From positions 1 to 52,488 of the forward strand of contig JADIYN010000035.1 of the NCBI GenBank assembly GCA_016705335.1: a DNA stretch of 52,488 nt, read 5' to 3'. The notes beneath the pieces were generated by a model, which was not told the origin of the DNA, did no database searches, and saw only the letters and a program-made list of their open reading frames with translations. The position numbers and the translations under genes were made by a program. The DNA is from Draconibacterium sp. (lineage in GTDB: Bacteria > Bacteroidota > Bacteroidia > Bacteroidales > Prolixibacteraceae). Shown here piece by piece: positions 27,921-37,289 of the stretch (the first letter of the stretch is position 1; the number at the start of each line of letters is the position of its first letter).

Positions 27921-29048
27921 TTATTTTTTTTGTTCTGAATATTTATCGTTGCCATCAGAGAGCCAATCTAATGAAAAACTTACAAATGCATTTTCGGTGT
28001 ATTCATCTTTTTCGAAAAACAGGCCTATATCGCCATTTTTTAAAACTGTTAATGAAGAATAGGCTGAACCTCCCGTGTAAATTGTTTTTCCTTCGCTCCA
28101 GGTCATGCCCTCATCGTAACTTATCCGAACAGTCATATTTTCACGCTCTTTTTCCATTTTAGCATTTGAAAACAGCAACCGGTTTTTGTCAAATCCATCA
28201 TTTTTCGAAGTATATCTGATTATACTTGCATTACACCCGGGATCGATGAGTGAAGAGTCTGCCTTTGTTTTCCAGGTTTTTCCTTCGTTCGTTGAAGTGT
28301 GAACAAAACGGATTCCACTTTCATTTACCCGGCTGTTAATCATCCAGCTTCCATCGGTTAATTCAACGATTTTCGATTCATCGGCAGGCAAAATTGGAGT
28401 GTCAATAAAATACCATGATTTTCCATGGTCGTTACTACCGAACACATGCAAACCGCTGTTTAAATTTACCATACAATGCAACAATTTGCCCGATTTTGTT
28501 TGAATTCCGCGACCCGAAGTGATAAACTTAAATTCTTTTTGCCATTCGGGCTTGGATATTTGTGAAGTGATATCATCAGGTTTACTCCATGTTAATCCGT
28601 TGTCAGAACTTTTTATAACATGCAGATAATAAATATCTTTTTCATTGTCCAAATCCATAAAATTGTAAAATAGGAAAATATCTTTTGTTACTTCATCCAC
28701 AATCATCGAAGGATCGGAAGCCGATTTTCCCAGAGGGAGATCAACTATTTTTTCAATGGCCGACCAGGTTTTTCCGTTGTCGGAACTGCGGCGGATTACA
28801 ATATTTATATCCCTGCTCCATTTTAAATCGCCGCACGAAGGAACACGTTCATCAATAGCTACAACCAAATCGCCATTTGGCACGGTTACAATTGACGGGA
28901 TACGGTAACACGAAACTTCGGGGTTCATTGAGGTATTGAACAAATTATGATATTCGGTTACACCTTTTGCAATTTGTGGATTCTGCACCTGTCCATAAAT
29001 AATGAAATTCATGAGTATTGCATAGAAAACAAAAAATGATTTCTTCAT
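27921..29048 (-). CDS. nanH: Exo-sialidase, GH33
   Basis: A 375-residue secreted sialidase releasing terminal sialic acid. The signal peptide ends IIYGQ. The arginine-containing YRIP motif near residue 48 (usually FRIP) is followed by at least five Asp boxes: SSDNGKTW, SSDNGLTW, SNDHGKSW, STNEGKTW and SYDEGMTW. These are the hallmark of six-bladed sialidase propellers. There is no extra CBM domain. It begins 43 nt after the GH106-like gene and ends 6 nt before the lyase gene. Confidence 0.93.
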   Translation of the reverse strand: MKKSFFVFYAILMNFIIYGQVQNPQIAKGVTEYHNLFNTSMNPEVSCYRIPSIVTVPNGDLVVAIDERVPSCGDLKWSRDINIVIRRSSDNGKTWSAIEKIVDLPLGKSASDPSMIVDEVTKDIFLFYNFMDLDNEKDIYYLHVIKSSDNGLTWSKPDDITSQISKPEWQKEFKFITSGRGIQTKSGKLLHCMVNLNSGLHVFGSNDHGKSWYFIDTPILPADESKIVELTDGSWMINSRVNESGIRFVHTSTNEGKTWKTKADSSLIDPGCNASIIRYTSKNDGFDKNRLLFSNAKMEKERENMTVRISYDEGMTWSEGKTIYTGGSAYSSLTVLKNGDIGLFFEKDEYTENAFVSFSLDWLSDGNDKYSEQKK

Positions 29049-29091
29049 TTTATAAAATTTATTCTGTTTGTTATAATATGATCGAAAAAAA

Positions 29092-31712
29092 CTAAAAACC
29101 CCTCAGCGTAACCGGTCCCAACAACCCAGCATCCGTGATTTCCCAATCCGAAGCGTCAAAAGGTTTATAATCAATATTGACAAAGTTGATGTCGTAGAAT
29201 TTGCGCCATTCAATGCCGTTGATATCCATATCACGGATACGGTTGGCGGCAACATTTGTAACTTCAATTTGCAGGATATTTTTCCCTTTTTCAAGATTAT
29301 CGACTTTTGTTTTGAATGTTGGCCCCGGCAAAACGCCAAAGTCCTTTCCATTCAGTTTTATGTGAGCACAATCTTTTACATTCCCTAAATCGAGAACTGC
29401 AGTTTTTGCATCACTTTCCCAGTTAAATTCTGTGGTGTATTTGGTAGTTCCAGCAAAACGGCGTGTTTCCATATCTCCCATTTTTGTCCACGAAATCAAT
29501 TCATCGGTTTGTAGATTTCCGGGAATAACCGGACCGCCTTTTACAAATGAGATCTGCCACAAACTGCCAATTTCTATTGGTTTTGAAGCAGTATTTTCAT
29601 ATTGATGAGACTTCAAATTCATTGAATTTTCAGCACATTTCACAAACAAACATTGTTCGGGTTGCAATTGAAGATGAATTTTATTTTCGACTGATTCCGC
29701 TACCGAAATTTCACCGTTCATCGGATTATAAAAAAGATATGATTTTGAGTTGGTGCCAAGTTCCACCCATTCATTTTTAGCAATTGTGTCGGTATTAAAA
29801 ACCATGTACAGGGTTTCACCGTTCAGCTCCATTTTCAGGAAATGAAATCCTTTTTCAGCAAGTGATTTTTCGCCGTGAATGTTGTTTTTCACCATTTTTT
29901 CAGGTACATTTCCAACCCATTTTTCCGCAGAAATTCCTGCTTTTATTTGTTTTAGTTTTACATCCCGTTTTTCCAAATCAAACATTCCGGGAACACTTTT
30001 AGGCAACACCTCATCAAAATAAACTTTTCCACCTGCCTCAATAAATTGAGCCATTTGATTTATAGTTTCAAGTGGAATATAATTGGTTTTCGGAACAACA
30101 ATTGCCTTGTATTTCGCATTTCCTTCAGTTAAAATTTCACCATTTACCATTTTACAATTTAGAAGTTGTCTGTCGGAAATATAGTCGAAAGTGTAACAGG
30201 CTTTTGTAAGTTCTTCTGACAAACCTGAAATGGGATGTTCTTTAAACCAACCGGCATCTTTATTCACACCCAAATGGTTAAACAATCGCCCATCGCTGGC
30301 AGCAACATCATTATAAGGCCAGTAAACCAACAGATCGTTTTGCGGAGTTGCCTGCTGTAAAATGGTTTGTGACCGTTCGATATATTTGAATAAAGCCGGC
30401 ATTTCGGGCCAAAGCGGGTTTCGGTTATTTATTTGTGTTGAAGCATAAAACAGCCAGCCCGGCCACTTTGCATCTTCCGGTGAGTAGCAGGTTCCGTGAA
30501 AAAACATGTGGTTGATTCCTGCCAGAAAAAAACGGTTTGTTGCCCGCACCATATCCGAAGTTGTAACTGTCCAATGTTCATCAAGCCAGGTAAAACTTTC
30601 AGAGGAAATCAGCTTTTTACCTGTAACATGTGCTGCTGAAGAAGCAAATTTGTTTACAAAAACGTCAACTGTTCCGGGCTCCACAGTCCTGAAAATTTCG
30701 GTTTCGGGAATATCGCAGGCTGCATACAAATCGAGAATATTCCCCGGCGAACCATGTGCCTGGTTGCGGTTCAAACTTCCATGTTCATGTGCCCATTTTG
30801 TCATGGGTTGAATAAATGATTCAAGCACCAAATCGGAAAGTGTTTCGCGATAATCGGATTTGGCACGTGCTACTTTTTCAGCATCTGTACAATCGCCTGA
30901 TAATTCAAATAGTATTTCGGACAAATCGTAACCGCGACGTTTTTTAAATTCAGTTGTGAAATCGGTCGTAAAATCGCCAGTGTATTCAAAAGAATCGTGA
31001 AAAAAGCAGCGCAATTTTCCCTCATCAATTCCCAACCTTTTCCAGAATTCAGAAAGATACCAATCGGTTATAATTTCATTAAAAGTATCAACTGCCCAGC
31101 CTTGACCGCCATTTGAAGGACGTTTTACTTTGTCGCTGTTTTTTATTCTCTGTGCCAGATAAATGGTTCCATTTGCCGGAGCCTCAAATTTTCCGTTAAT
31201 ATTTATAATCGTTGTTTTTCCATTTTCAACGACATAAGAAGCCGCTGCTATATTTTCAAATCGTTTGGTAATTGCCAGGTTTTCCCCTTTTTACGGCGAT
31301 TTTTTGCATTTTCAGTGACCACAAACCTTTTTCCTCGGGAACAAACGGGCCACCGCAACGCCAGCCGCTTCCGGGAGGCAAGTCAACTCCCATTCCCAGT
31401 TTATAAGCTTGCTTCAATTGTATATTTCAAAATTTCTGAAAACCCGGGAGACAAGTACTCAATAAAACGATCCTCCTCTCCTTTCACTCCGTAAATTGAA
31501 GTAATTTCAACACCGCCAATTCCGGCATCCGCCATTTCTTTTAATTCGCGTTTGATGTTCTCCTTGTCAACTGCATTTTCCATCCACCACCAGCGTGTCC
31601 ACGGTTTTGACTCCTGTGTTGGTTCAGGCCAGTTTGGTTCCTGGGCAGCACAAAAAAGGCCCGACATCGTCAGTAAAAGAATTAAAATAAGATTTGAATA
31701 AGCTCGTTTCAT
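29092..31712 (-). CDS. GH106-like glycoside hydrolase, secreted (two frameshifts)
   Basis: A large secreted glycosidase of the alpha-L-rhamnosidase GH106-like type. The signal peptide ends LFCAAQ, followed by the characteristic PWTRWWWMENAVDK and MADAGIGGVEI. After two one-base insertions (near 31420 and in the A/G runs near 31284) the reading continues through YKLGMGVDLPPGSGWRCGG, the catalytic-barrel region (FHDSFEY) and a C-terminal jelly-roll sugar-binding domain (LDLGNVKDCAHIKLNGKDFG). The corrected length is 872 residues. It heads the minus-strand sialic acid operon, so it may trim a glycan that carries sialic acid. Rhamnosidase specificity is family inference only. Confidence 0.75.
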
Positions 31713-31870
31713 TTTATAAAAACTTTGTTATTCCTAAAAATATATATTTTCAGTTCATAATGCTGAAATTCATTAAATGAATTATTAGATTAGCAGAATA
31801 TAAACCAACTAAAACCGAACCGGATTTTTCAATCCTATCGGTTTAAAGAAATATTTAAAATTCAGTTATT
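31713..31870. promoter_or_regulatory. Divergent intergenic region with interrupted inverted repeat
   Basis: This 158-nt AT-rich region should carry promoters for both the minus-strand sialic acid operon and the plus-strand oxidoreductase operon. I do not see a clean TTTG/TAnnTTTG pair. An interrupted inverted repeat occurs at 31813-31843: AACCGA...TCGGTT outside and GGATT/AATCC inside. It lies 28 nt ahead of the oxidoreductase ATG, where a regulator site or leader hairpin could be. Confidence 0.35.
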
Positions 31871-33177
31871 ATGCAAAACAAGTCAAACAGAAGAGATTTT
31901 CTGAAAAAAACATTGGCCACAAGTGCAGGAATGATAATCATTCCGACCATCATTCCGGCTTCTGCGCTGGGTAAAAATGGGTTTGTGGCTCCAAGTAACC
32001 GCCATGTAATGGGGTTTATCGGAGTAGGTTCGCAGGGAACCGGAAACATGAACAATTTCATGAAAATACCGGAGGTTCAGGTTGTTTCGGTGTGCGATGT
32101 TGACAAAACCAATCGCGACAAAGCTGCAAACATGGTAAATGAAAAATACAGGAATAAAGATTGCAGAGATTATAACGATTTCAGGGAATTTCTGGCAAAG
32201 GAAAAAATTGATGGTGTTGGAATTGCTCTACCCGATCACTGGCACGGAATAATTTACTCGGCAGTTGCAAAAGCGGGGTTGGATGCTTATGCAGAAAAAC
32301 CGTTGTGCCGCACTATCGATGACGGAATTGAAATAGTAAAAGCTGTTGAGAAAAACAATATTGTTTGGCAAACCGGAAGTATGCAAAGGTCATCAGGCGA
32401 ATTTTTCAGGGCGGTTCAATTGGTACGAAACGGTGTAATTGGAGATGTGAAATATGTTGAAGTTGGGTTGCCAACCGGAGGACAGGAAAAACCTGCGCCT
32501 GCTTTAGCTGATATACCCGAAGGTCTGGATTGGGAGTTTTGGTTGGGACCAGCACCAAAAGTACCGTTCCGTGGTGTTTATCACTGGAACTGGAGATGGA
32601 TTATGGATTACTCGGGCGGACAATTAACTGACTGGGCAGGCCACCACATTGACATTGCACTTTGGGAACCGACCTTGAACATACCGGCCCGGTTGAAATT
32701 GAAGGAAAAGCTGATTACCCGAGAAAAGGGATTTACAACACCCCATCAGAATATGATTTTATGTGCACATTCGCAAATGGACTGAAAATGCGTGTTGCCA
32801 ACAACCGGAAAATAAAAACCGGCGGTGGCGCAACTTTTATTGGTTCTGAAGGATGGATAAATGTTGATCGTGGTAAACTGATTGCCAGCGATGAAAAACT
32901 ACTTTCAGCTGAAATTCCTGAAAGCGGGTACAAACCTTATCTAAGCAAAAACCATTATCAAAACTATATTGATTGTACAAAAACAAGGGAAAAAACTATT
33001 GTTCCGGCGAATACAGGTTTGCGTGCCATCAGTGTTGCATTGCTTGGTGAAATTGCCATGTTAACGGAAAGAAAAATCCAGTGGGATCCTGAAAAAATGG
33101 AAATTTTAAACGACGAACATGCAGCCCGTTTATTAAAAAGACCATACAGACAACCCTGGAAAATTGAGCAAGTTTAA
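31871..33177 (+). CDS. Gfo/Idh/MocA family oxidoreductase, Tat-type signal (one frameshift)
   Basis: An exported NAD(P)-dependent sugar dehydrogenase-like protein. The N-terminus NRRDFLKKTLATSAG is a Tat signal, followed by the Rossmann motif GFIGVGSQGTGNM and the EKPL motif (AYAEKPLCRTID). The frame breaks near 32663; adding one G to the G-run in TTTGGGAACC gives continuous ALWGTDLEHTGPVEIEG and a 435-residue protein. It is followed 30 nt later by a ThuA-family lipoprotein, a pairing often seen in Bacteroidota sugar loci. Substrate unknown. Confidence 0.82.
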
Positions 33178-33207
33178 TTTACAATTACCCTATTAAATAA
33201 GTAAAAA

Positions 33208-34451
33208 ATGAAACAAAATAATATGTCTAAATTTGTTGGATTAGCCCTGTCATTATTGGTTATCCTGTCATTTGCCTCCTGTAATTCAGGAACCGATTCA
33301 GGCAATAAAAATGCAAGAATAAAAGCATTGATCGTAAACGGTCAAATGAATGCCTCGCATGATGACAAGGAATCAACACCAATTCTCAAAAACATACTCG
33401 AAGTTACCGGAATTTTTAATGTTGAAGTTGCAACAACACCTGCAAAAGGTGGCGACATGACAACTTTCAAACCACAATTTTCGGATTATGATGTTGTAGT
33501 TATCGATTACGATGGCGATGAATGGTCGGATGAAACCAAAACAGGTTTTGTTGATTATGTGCAAAAAGGTGGAGGTGTTGTTATTGTTCATTCATCAGAC
33601 AACGCATTCCCCAATTGGCCGGAGTATAACGAAATGATTGGTTTGGGCGGCTGGAACGGAAGAAATGAAAATGCCGGTCCTTATGTGTATTGGGAAAAAG
33701 GCGAGATAGTTAGAAATGACACAGTCGGTAATGCCGGTCATCACGGTGAGCAGGTTCCTGTTGTGGTTGAAACCCGCGCCTTGAACACCCGGTTATGAAA
33801 GGTTTACCTACAAGCTGGATGCACGCCACTGATGAATTATACGGAAATTTAAGGGGACCGGGAAAAAATATGGATATTCTGGCAACAGCTTTTTCTGACA
33901 CAAAAACAGGTGGAACAGGCAAAAACGAACCGGTTTTGATGACCATCAGCTATGGTGAAGGCCGGATTTTTCACACTGTTTTAGGTCATATCAACGGAAA
34001 CGGACCACACGAACAAATGCAGTGCGCCGGATTTATTACAACCCTGCAACGCGGCGCTGAATGGGCTGCAACAGGAGAAGTATTGCAGGAAGTTCCGGTT
34101 GAGTTCCCCAATTTCACAGGTTACACAATCTGGAAAATCTATCAGCCACTTTCGTTGGATGAACTGGTTTCAGAAATAAAGAAATACAAGCTTGGCGAAA
34201 GTGAAGAAAACTTAACCGCTTTGTCACTGCGCATTAAAAAATCGGACCAAAAACCCGAAACGCTTGATAAATATGAAAATGTCATGATTGAAATCCTTGA
34301 ATCAAATGCCACCGATGACGCCAAGATTTACATTTGTCGGGAACTTGGTTTGTGGGGAACTGAAAAATGTGTTCCTGCACTTGAAAAACTAAAGTCGGAT
34401 AAAAATTGTGGTGAGATGGCGGAATTTGCGCTGGCACAAATGGGGAAGTAG
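33208..34451 (+). CDS. ThuA-like domain lipoprotein (one frameshift)
   Basis: A lipoprotein (lipobox SFASC) with a ThuA-like class I glutamine amidotransferase-fold domain: KALIVNGQMNASH, VVVIDYDGDEW, GGGVVIVHSSDNAF and WMHATDELYGNLRGP. A C-terminal helical tail of about 110 residues follows. The frame breaks near 33778; one missing T gives EHPVMKGLPTSWM across the junction and a 414-residue protein. Role in sugar utilisation is suggested by the family name and the adjoining oxidoreductase, not proven. A terminator-like hairpin lies 80 nt downstream. Confidence 0.8.
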
Positions 34452-34505
34452 AAGTAAGTCCGAAGACTGAAGACGGAAGTTCGGAGTTAGAGATCTGAAG
34501 TAGAA
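34446..34505. repeat. Degenerate GAAG-rich short tandem repeat
   Basis: Right after the ThuA-family stop, the sequence repeats variants of a 6-8 nt purine-rich unit (GAAGTA, GAAGTC, GAAGACG, GAAGTTCG) over about 60 nt. It is not coding. Such runs appear to arise by slippage in Bacteroidota intergenic DNA; no function is evident. Confidence 0.4.
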
Positions 34506-34530
34506 ATATCTGAATCCAATAAAATAAAAG

Positions 34531-34566
34531 ATGCCATCTGTCAATTGACCGATGGCATTTTTTTAC
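34531..34566 (+). terminator. Rho-independent terminator
   Basis: ATGCCATC (34531-34538) pairs perfectly with GATGGCAT (34551-34558) and is followed by a T-run. It ends the Gfo/Idh-ThuA unit before the beta-helix gene starts at 34613. Confidence 0.8.
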
Positions 34567-34612
34567 CTTCGATAATAAAGATTTCATAATTTAAAACAAA
34601 AATTACAGTCAA

Positions 34613-35860
34613 ATGAAATATAAAATAAGCAGCCTTTTATTGGCAATTTTACTGTTCTTTTCAACCATCGGTGTAAAAGCACAAAGTTTTGTGGAAAGCA
34701 ATTCTAAAAGTATTCAAACTTTTGGTGTTTTACCTGAAAACAGTGCCGGTATCAATACTGAAAATCTGCAAAAAGCAATCGACTGGGCAAGTAAAAGCGG
34801 TGCCGCTTTGTTTGTAGAACCTGTTGAAAAACCCTATGAAATTGAAGCCGGAATTATTTTAAAGAAAAATGTTTCGCTGATTGGAGTGCACGGGCCGGTG
34901 CCAAGAGGAACAAGGCATCCTGATTCAAAAATTCCGGTGGGCAGTGTATTTGCCATCCGCGACACCGAAAAACCTTTTATTACTGTTGAAAGTACGACTC
35001 AAATAAAAGGAATACAATTTTGGTATCCCGATCAAACTTTGGATAATCCTGAAAAAATTATTCCCTACCCTCCTACCATTCAGGTTTCAAAAAACAGCAA
35101 TACCGAAGGCGTTACGTTATCGAACTTAACTTTCTATGGTGAATATATGGCAATGGATTTTAATGCTTCAGCAAAAAATCCCTGCGAATTAATTCTGATT
35201 GAAAATTGTTATGGCTATCCGTTAAGTGGAGAATTTATCAGAATAGACTATTGTTACGATATTCCCAGGATACTGCATTGCCATGTAAATCCGGCTGTTC
35301 AGCGGCAGTTGGGCGGGCAGTTTCGGCGACAGATTGTTGATGCTGTTGTTGCAAAAAATAGTTTTTGTTATTCAATCAACCACACCGACAACGCCCAACT
35401 TATTGACCTTTTTACGTTTGGAACTTACGGTGGAATTTATCTCGGACCAGCTACCTACGGGCAACTCACCAATTTTAATTTTGATTGTGTTACTGTAGGA
35501 ATTCACAAACTGGGAGATAACAGCAGAAACAGAAACTGGATGATTGCACAGGGTTCAATTATTGCAAATACAGGCGATAAAATCGAAAATATTCATCCGG
35601 TAATTATTGAAGGGATGGGGCATACTTCGTTAACAAATGTTGAGGCATTTTCAGGTGACAACGCAGCATTAAACAATTTGAAAGGATCGTGGGATTTTAT
35701 GACCATTCGTGGAAATGAAAATTGCACGGTTAGTATCATTGGGTGCCGGATGCGAAATCATGCCTCTGAAAATCCATTAACAATTGAAAATCCAAATGCA
35801 AAAATTCAGGTAACTGCCAGTTTTGATGGATTGGGTAATACTTTTAACAGAAGTGAATAG
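34613..35860 (+). CDS. Right-handed beta-helix (pectate-lyase-superfamily) protein, secreted
   Basis: An intact 415-residue secreted protein. The signal peptide ends GVKAQS. The N-terminal block (IQTFGVLPEN...NTENLQKAIDWASKSG) is the GH28/pectate-lyase-superfamily entry, followed by parallel beta-helix repeats with N- and G-rich turns (GVTLSNLTFYGEYM, TNFNFDCVTVG). No catalytic aspartates typical of GH28 are obvious, so it may be a lyase-like or binding protein. It is downstream of a terminator, so likely transcribed on its own. Confidence 0.75.
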   Translation: MKYKISSLLLAILLFFSTIGVKAQSFVESNSKSIQTFGVLPENSAGINTENLQKAIDWASKSGAALFVEPVEKPYEIEAGIILKKNVSLIGVHGPVPRGTRHPDSKIPVGSVFAIRDTEKPFITVESTTQIKGIQFWYPDQTLDNPEKIIPYPPTIQVSKNSNTEGVTLSNLTFYGEYMAMDFNASAKNPCELILIENCYGYPLSGEFIRIDYCYDIPRILHCHVNPAVQRQLGGQFRRQIVDAVVAKNSFCYSINHTDNAQLIDLFTFGTYGGIYLGPATYGQLTNFNFDCVTVGIHKLGDNSRNRNWMIAQGSIIANTGDKIENIHPVIIEGMGHTSLTNVEAFSGDNAALNNLKGSWDFMTIRGNENCTVSIIGCRMRNHASENPLTIENPNAKIQVTASFDGLGNTFNRSE

Positions 35861-36421
35861 ATTTTGGGTAATCAGTAACTTGTTCTCCTTTGACATTTTC
35901 CTCCGTCCTGCTGAAAGTTCTCCCGTCCTGCCGGGGGTTTTGGCGTCCTGCTACTCCTGTCCCTGTCCTGCTAAAGATAAGGCCGCCCTGCTAAAAATAT
36001 TGGCTCCCTGCCTGGCAGGGAAGTGATTTCCACCCGCAGGGAAGCCTCACCCATTAGCAGGAAAGGGAAAACCACAGGCAGGGAAGCCTCATCCTAAAGC
36101 AGGACGTGAAAACTCGCAGCAGGGAATCGATATTTTGCAGCAGGGAACCACCCCACACCCGCAGTGAGGGTTCTCGGGTTTGCCGGAAAAACAGGTTGAA
36201 GCACCAAAACCATTCTATTTCCAGAAATATTTTAATGATTAACAATGTGAAGCACGAATAATTTTTACATTTGAAACAACAATCATTTTAAACCAAACAT
36301 TATGCACAAAAATTTCCGATACAAAAAACCCATATCACGAAAATCGTTATTATTCAAGCCATTAATACAATCCGGTAATGCCGAAAACACACATTTGGCG
36401 GGGATACAGACGTTATAGCCT
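35861..36421. other. Non-coding gap with opposed repeat arrays
   Basis: A 561-nt stretch without a supported gene. Its first 300 nt are the opposed 20/21-bp arrays listed separately. The rest is AT-rich and ends in GGCGGGGATACAGACGTTAT (36398-36417) just before the next ATG. A 63-codon minus-strand frame at 36054-36245 is produced by the 21-bp periodicity and is not credible as a gene. Confidence 0.6.
35905..36166. repeat. Two opposed tandem arrays of a 20/21-bp unit around a palindrome
   Basis: Left array, top strand: cores GTCCTGC at 35905, 35925, 35945 and 35965, GCCCTGC at 35985, and TCCCTGC at 36005, exactly 20 nt apart. Right array, opposite orientation: GCAGGG/GCAGGA at 36015, 36036, 36057, 36078, 36099, 36119, 36140 and a degenerate GCAGTG at 36161, almost always 21 nt apart. 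The halves meet at the perfect palindrome CCCTGCCTGGCAGGG (36006-36020). The 12-14 nt between cores vary but share traces (AAGATAAGGC, AATATTGGC, GATGAGGC). The spacing of about two helical turns puts every core on one DNA face. I do not recognise this element. Confidence 0.85.
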
Positions 36422-37009
36422 ATGCTAAAAAGACGATACTACATATTGACAATATTAACAGTCATTCTGACTTCTTTCACGGTGGACAAGCAGACCGGAA
36501 AGACTGATTTTGAAAATAAAGTTGAGTCACTTATACAAGGACTTAAAAATGACTATGAAGAAAGCTCTGAAAGATTTATAAATTCCAAACATAATGACCT
36601 GACTTTGGAGACAAAGACCAATTCAACTTGGAATAAAACATTGACCTTAAAAAGTAAAAAGACGTTTAAAAATCATTACGACCAGACAGTAAAACAAAGA
36701 TTTTATTTGGGTTTTCACGAATTTGAGACTAATGAAAAATGTGATCAAGCATTTGAGAAAGTAATGGATTGTTTGGGACTGATTGCCAAAAAATAGATTG
36801 GGGAGACGAAAAATAGGTTTGAAAACGACGCCATTTATTTACCTAAAGACAGAAAGACAGATTATTTTTTGTAAAATAAATTGTGAGCATAAAAACGATT
36901 TTGGACTACCTTTAAAGGACAATTGGAAAAAGAATTTAAATCAGAAGAATTTAAAATCATTTCGGCAGACTGCGGTGGACCTTTAATATTTAAGAAAGGT
37001 AATGACTGA
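36422..37009 (+). CDS. Hypothetical exported protein (three frameshifts)
   Basis: Not recognised. The N-terminus MLKRRYYILTILTVILTSFT is an export signal or anchor. The body is lysine- and aspartate-rich with a cysteine-containing C-terminal half. Three single missing bases (near 36777 after TTGGGA, in the A5 run near 36820, in the T4 run near 36902) give one frame: CLGTDCQKIDWGDEK, then TTPFIYLKTERQIIFCKINC, then FKIISADCGGPLIFKKGND and a stop at 37007-37009, 196 residues in all. Gene and flanks look like an inserted accessory unit between the repeat array and an intron relic. Confidence 0.55.
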
Positions 37010-37289
37010 AAAACAAATAGATGAGAGAAGAAGCACAGCCCATAATAGAGTAGCCCGCCCCACTGACAAACGCTGACAGGGAGAGGCTTTCACACTACTC
37101 CCGACATACATCGGGACACGGTCCCGTACACGGCGGTTCGTCAAGTCATAGGAAAATAGAGCATTATCTTATAATCTGTTTAAGTTGACAGGAAATCGCC
37201 CGCAATCGGCAACTTTTAATACCGCCACCGTTGGAGTTTTTATTGATTTTTTTCTGGAAGAAAGGAATAAAGATTTAACTCCACTAAAC
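37010..37289. other. Intergenic gap with intron relic
   Basis: This 280-nt gap contains the GC-richer group II intron-like relic listed separately. The remaining sequence, to the convergent end of the acyl-CoA synthetase, shows no gene. Confidence 0.5.
37048..37143 (-). mobile_element. Possible group II intron 3' end relic (domains V-VI)
   Basis: Read on the minus strand, the block starts CGAACCGCCGTGTACGGG, goes on with small palindromes (GGGACCGTGTCCC, CCCGATGTATGTCGGG) and GTAGTGTGAAAGCC, and ends GGGCGGGCTACTC. The opening and the CTACTC end resemble the domain V-VI 3' ends of Bacteroidota group II introns. The composition is clearly GC-richer than the neighbours. No intron-encoded reverse transcriptase is present, so it would be a fragment. 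This rests on motif resemblance only. Confidence 0.4.

Noticed and set aside
35905..36166. CRISPR array
   Set aside because: The conserved core is only 6-7 nt, the unit is 20-21 nt, orientation flips midway, and no cas gene is in the window.
36054..36245. Minus-strand 63-codon ORF with heptad-like repeats
   Set aside because: The 7-residue periodicity only reflects the 21-bp DNA repeat; there is no ribosome binding site or recognisable protein.
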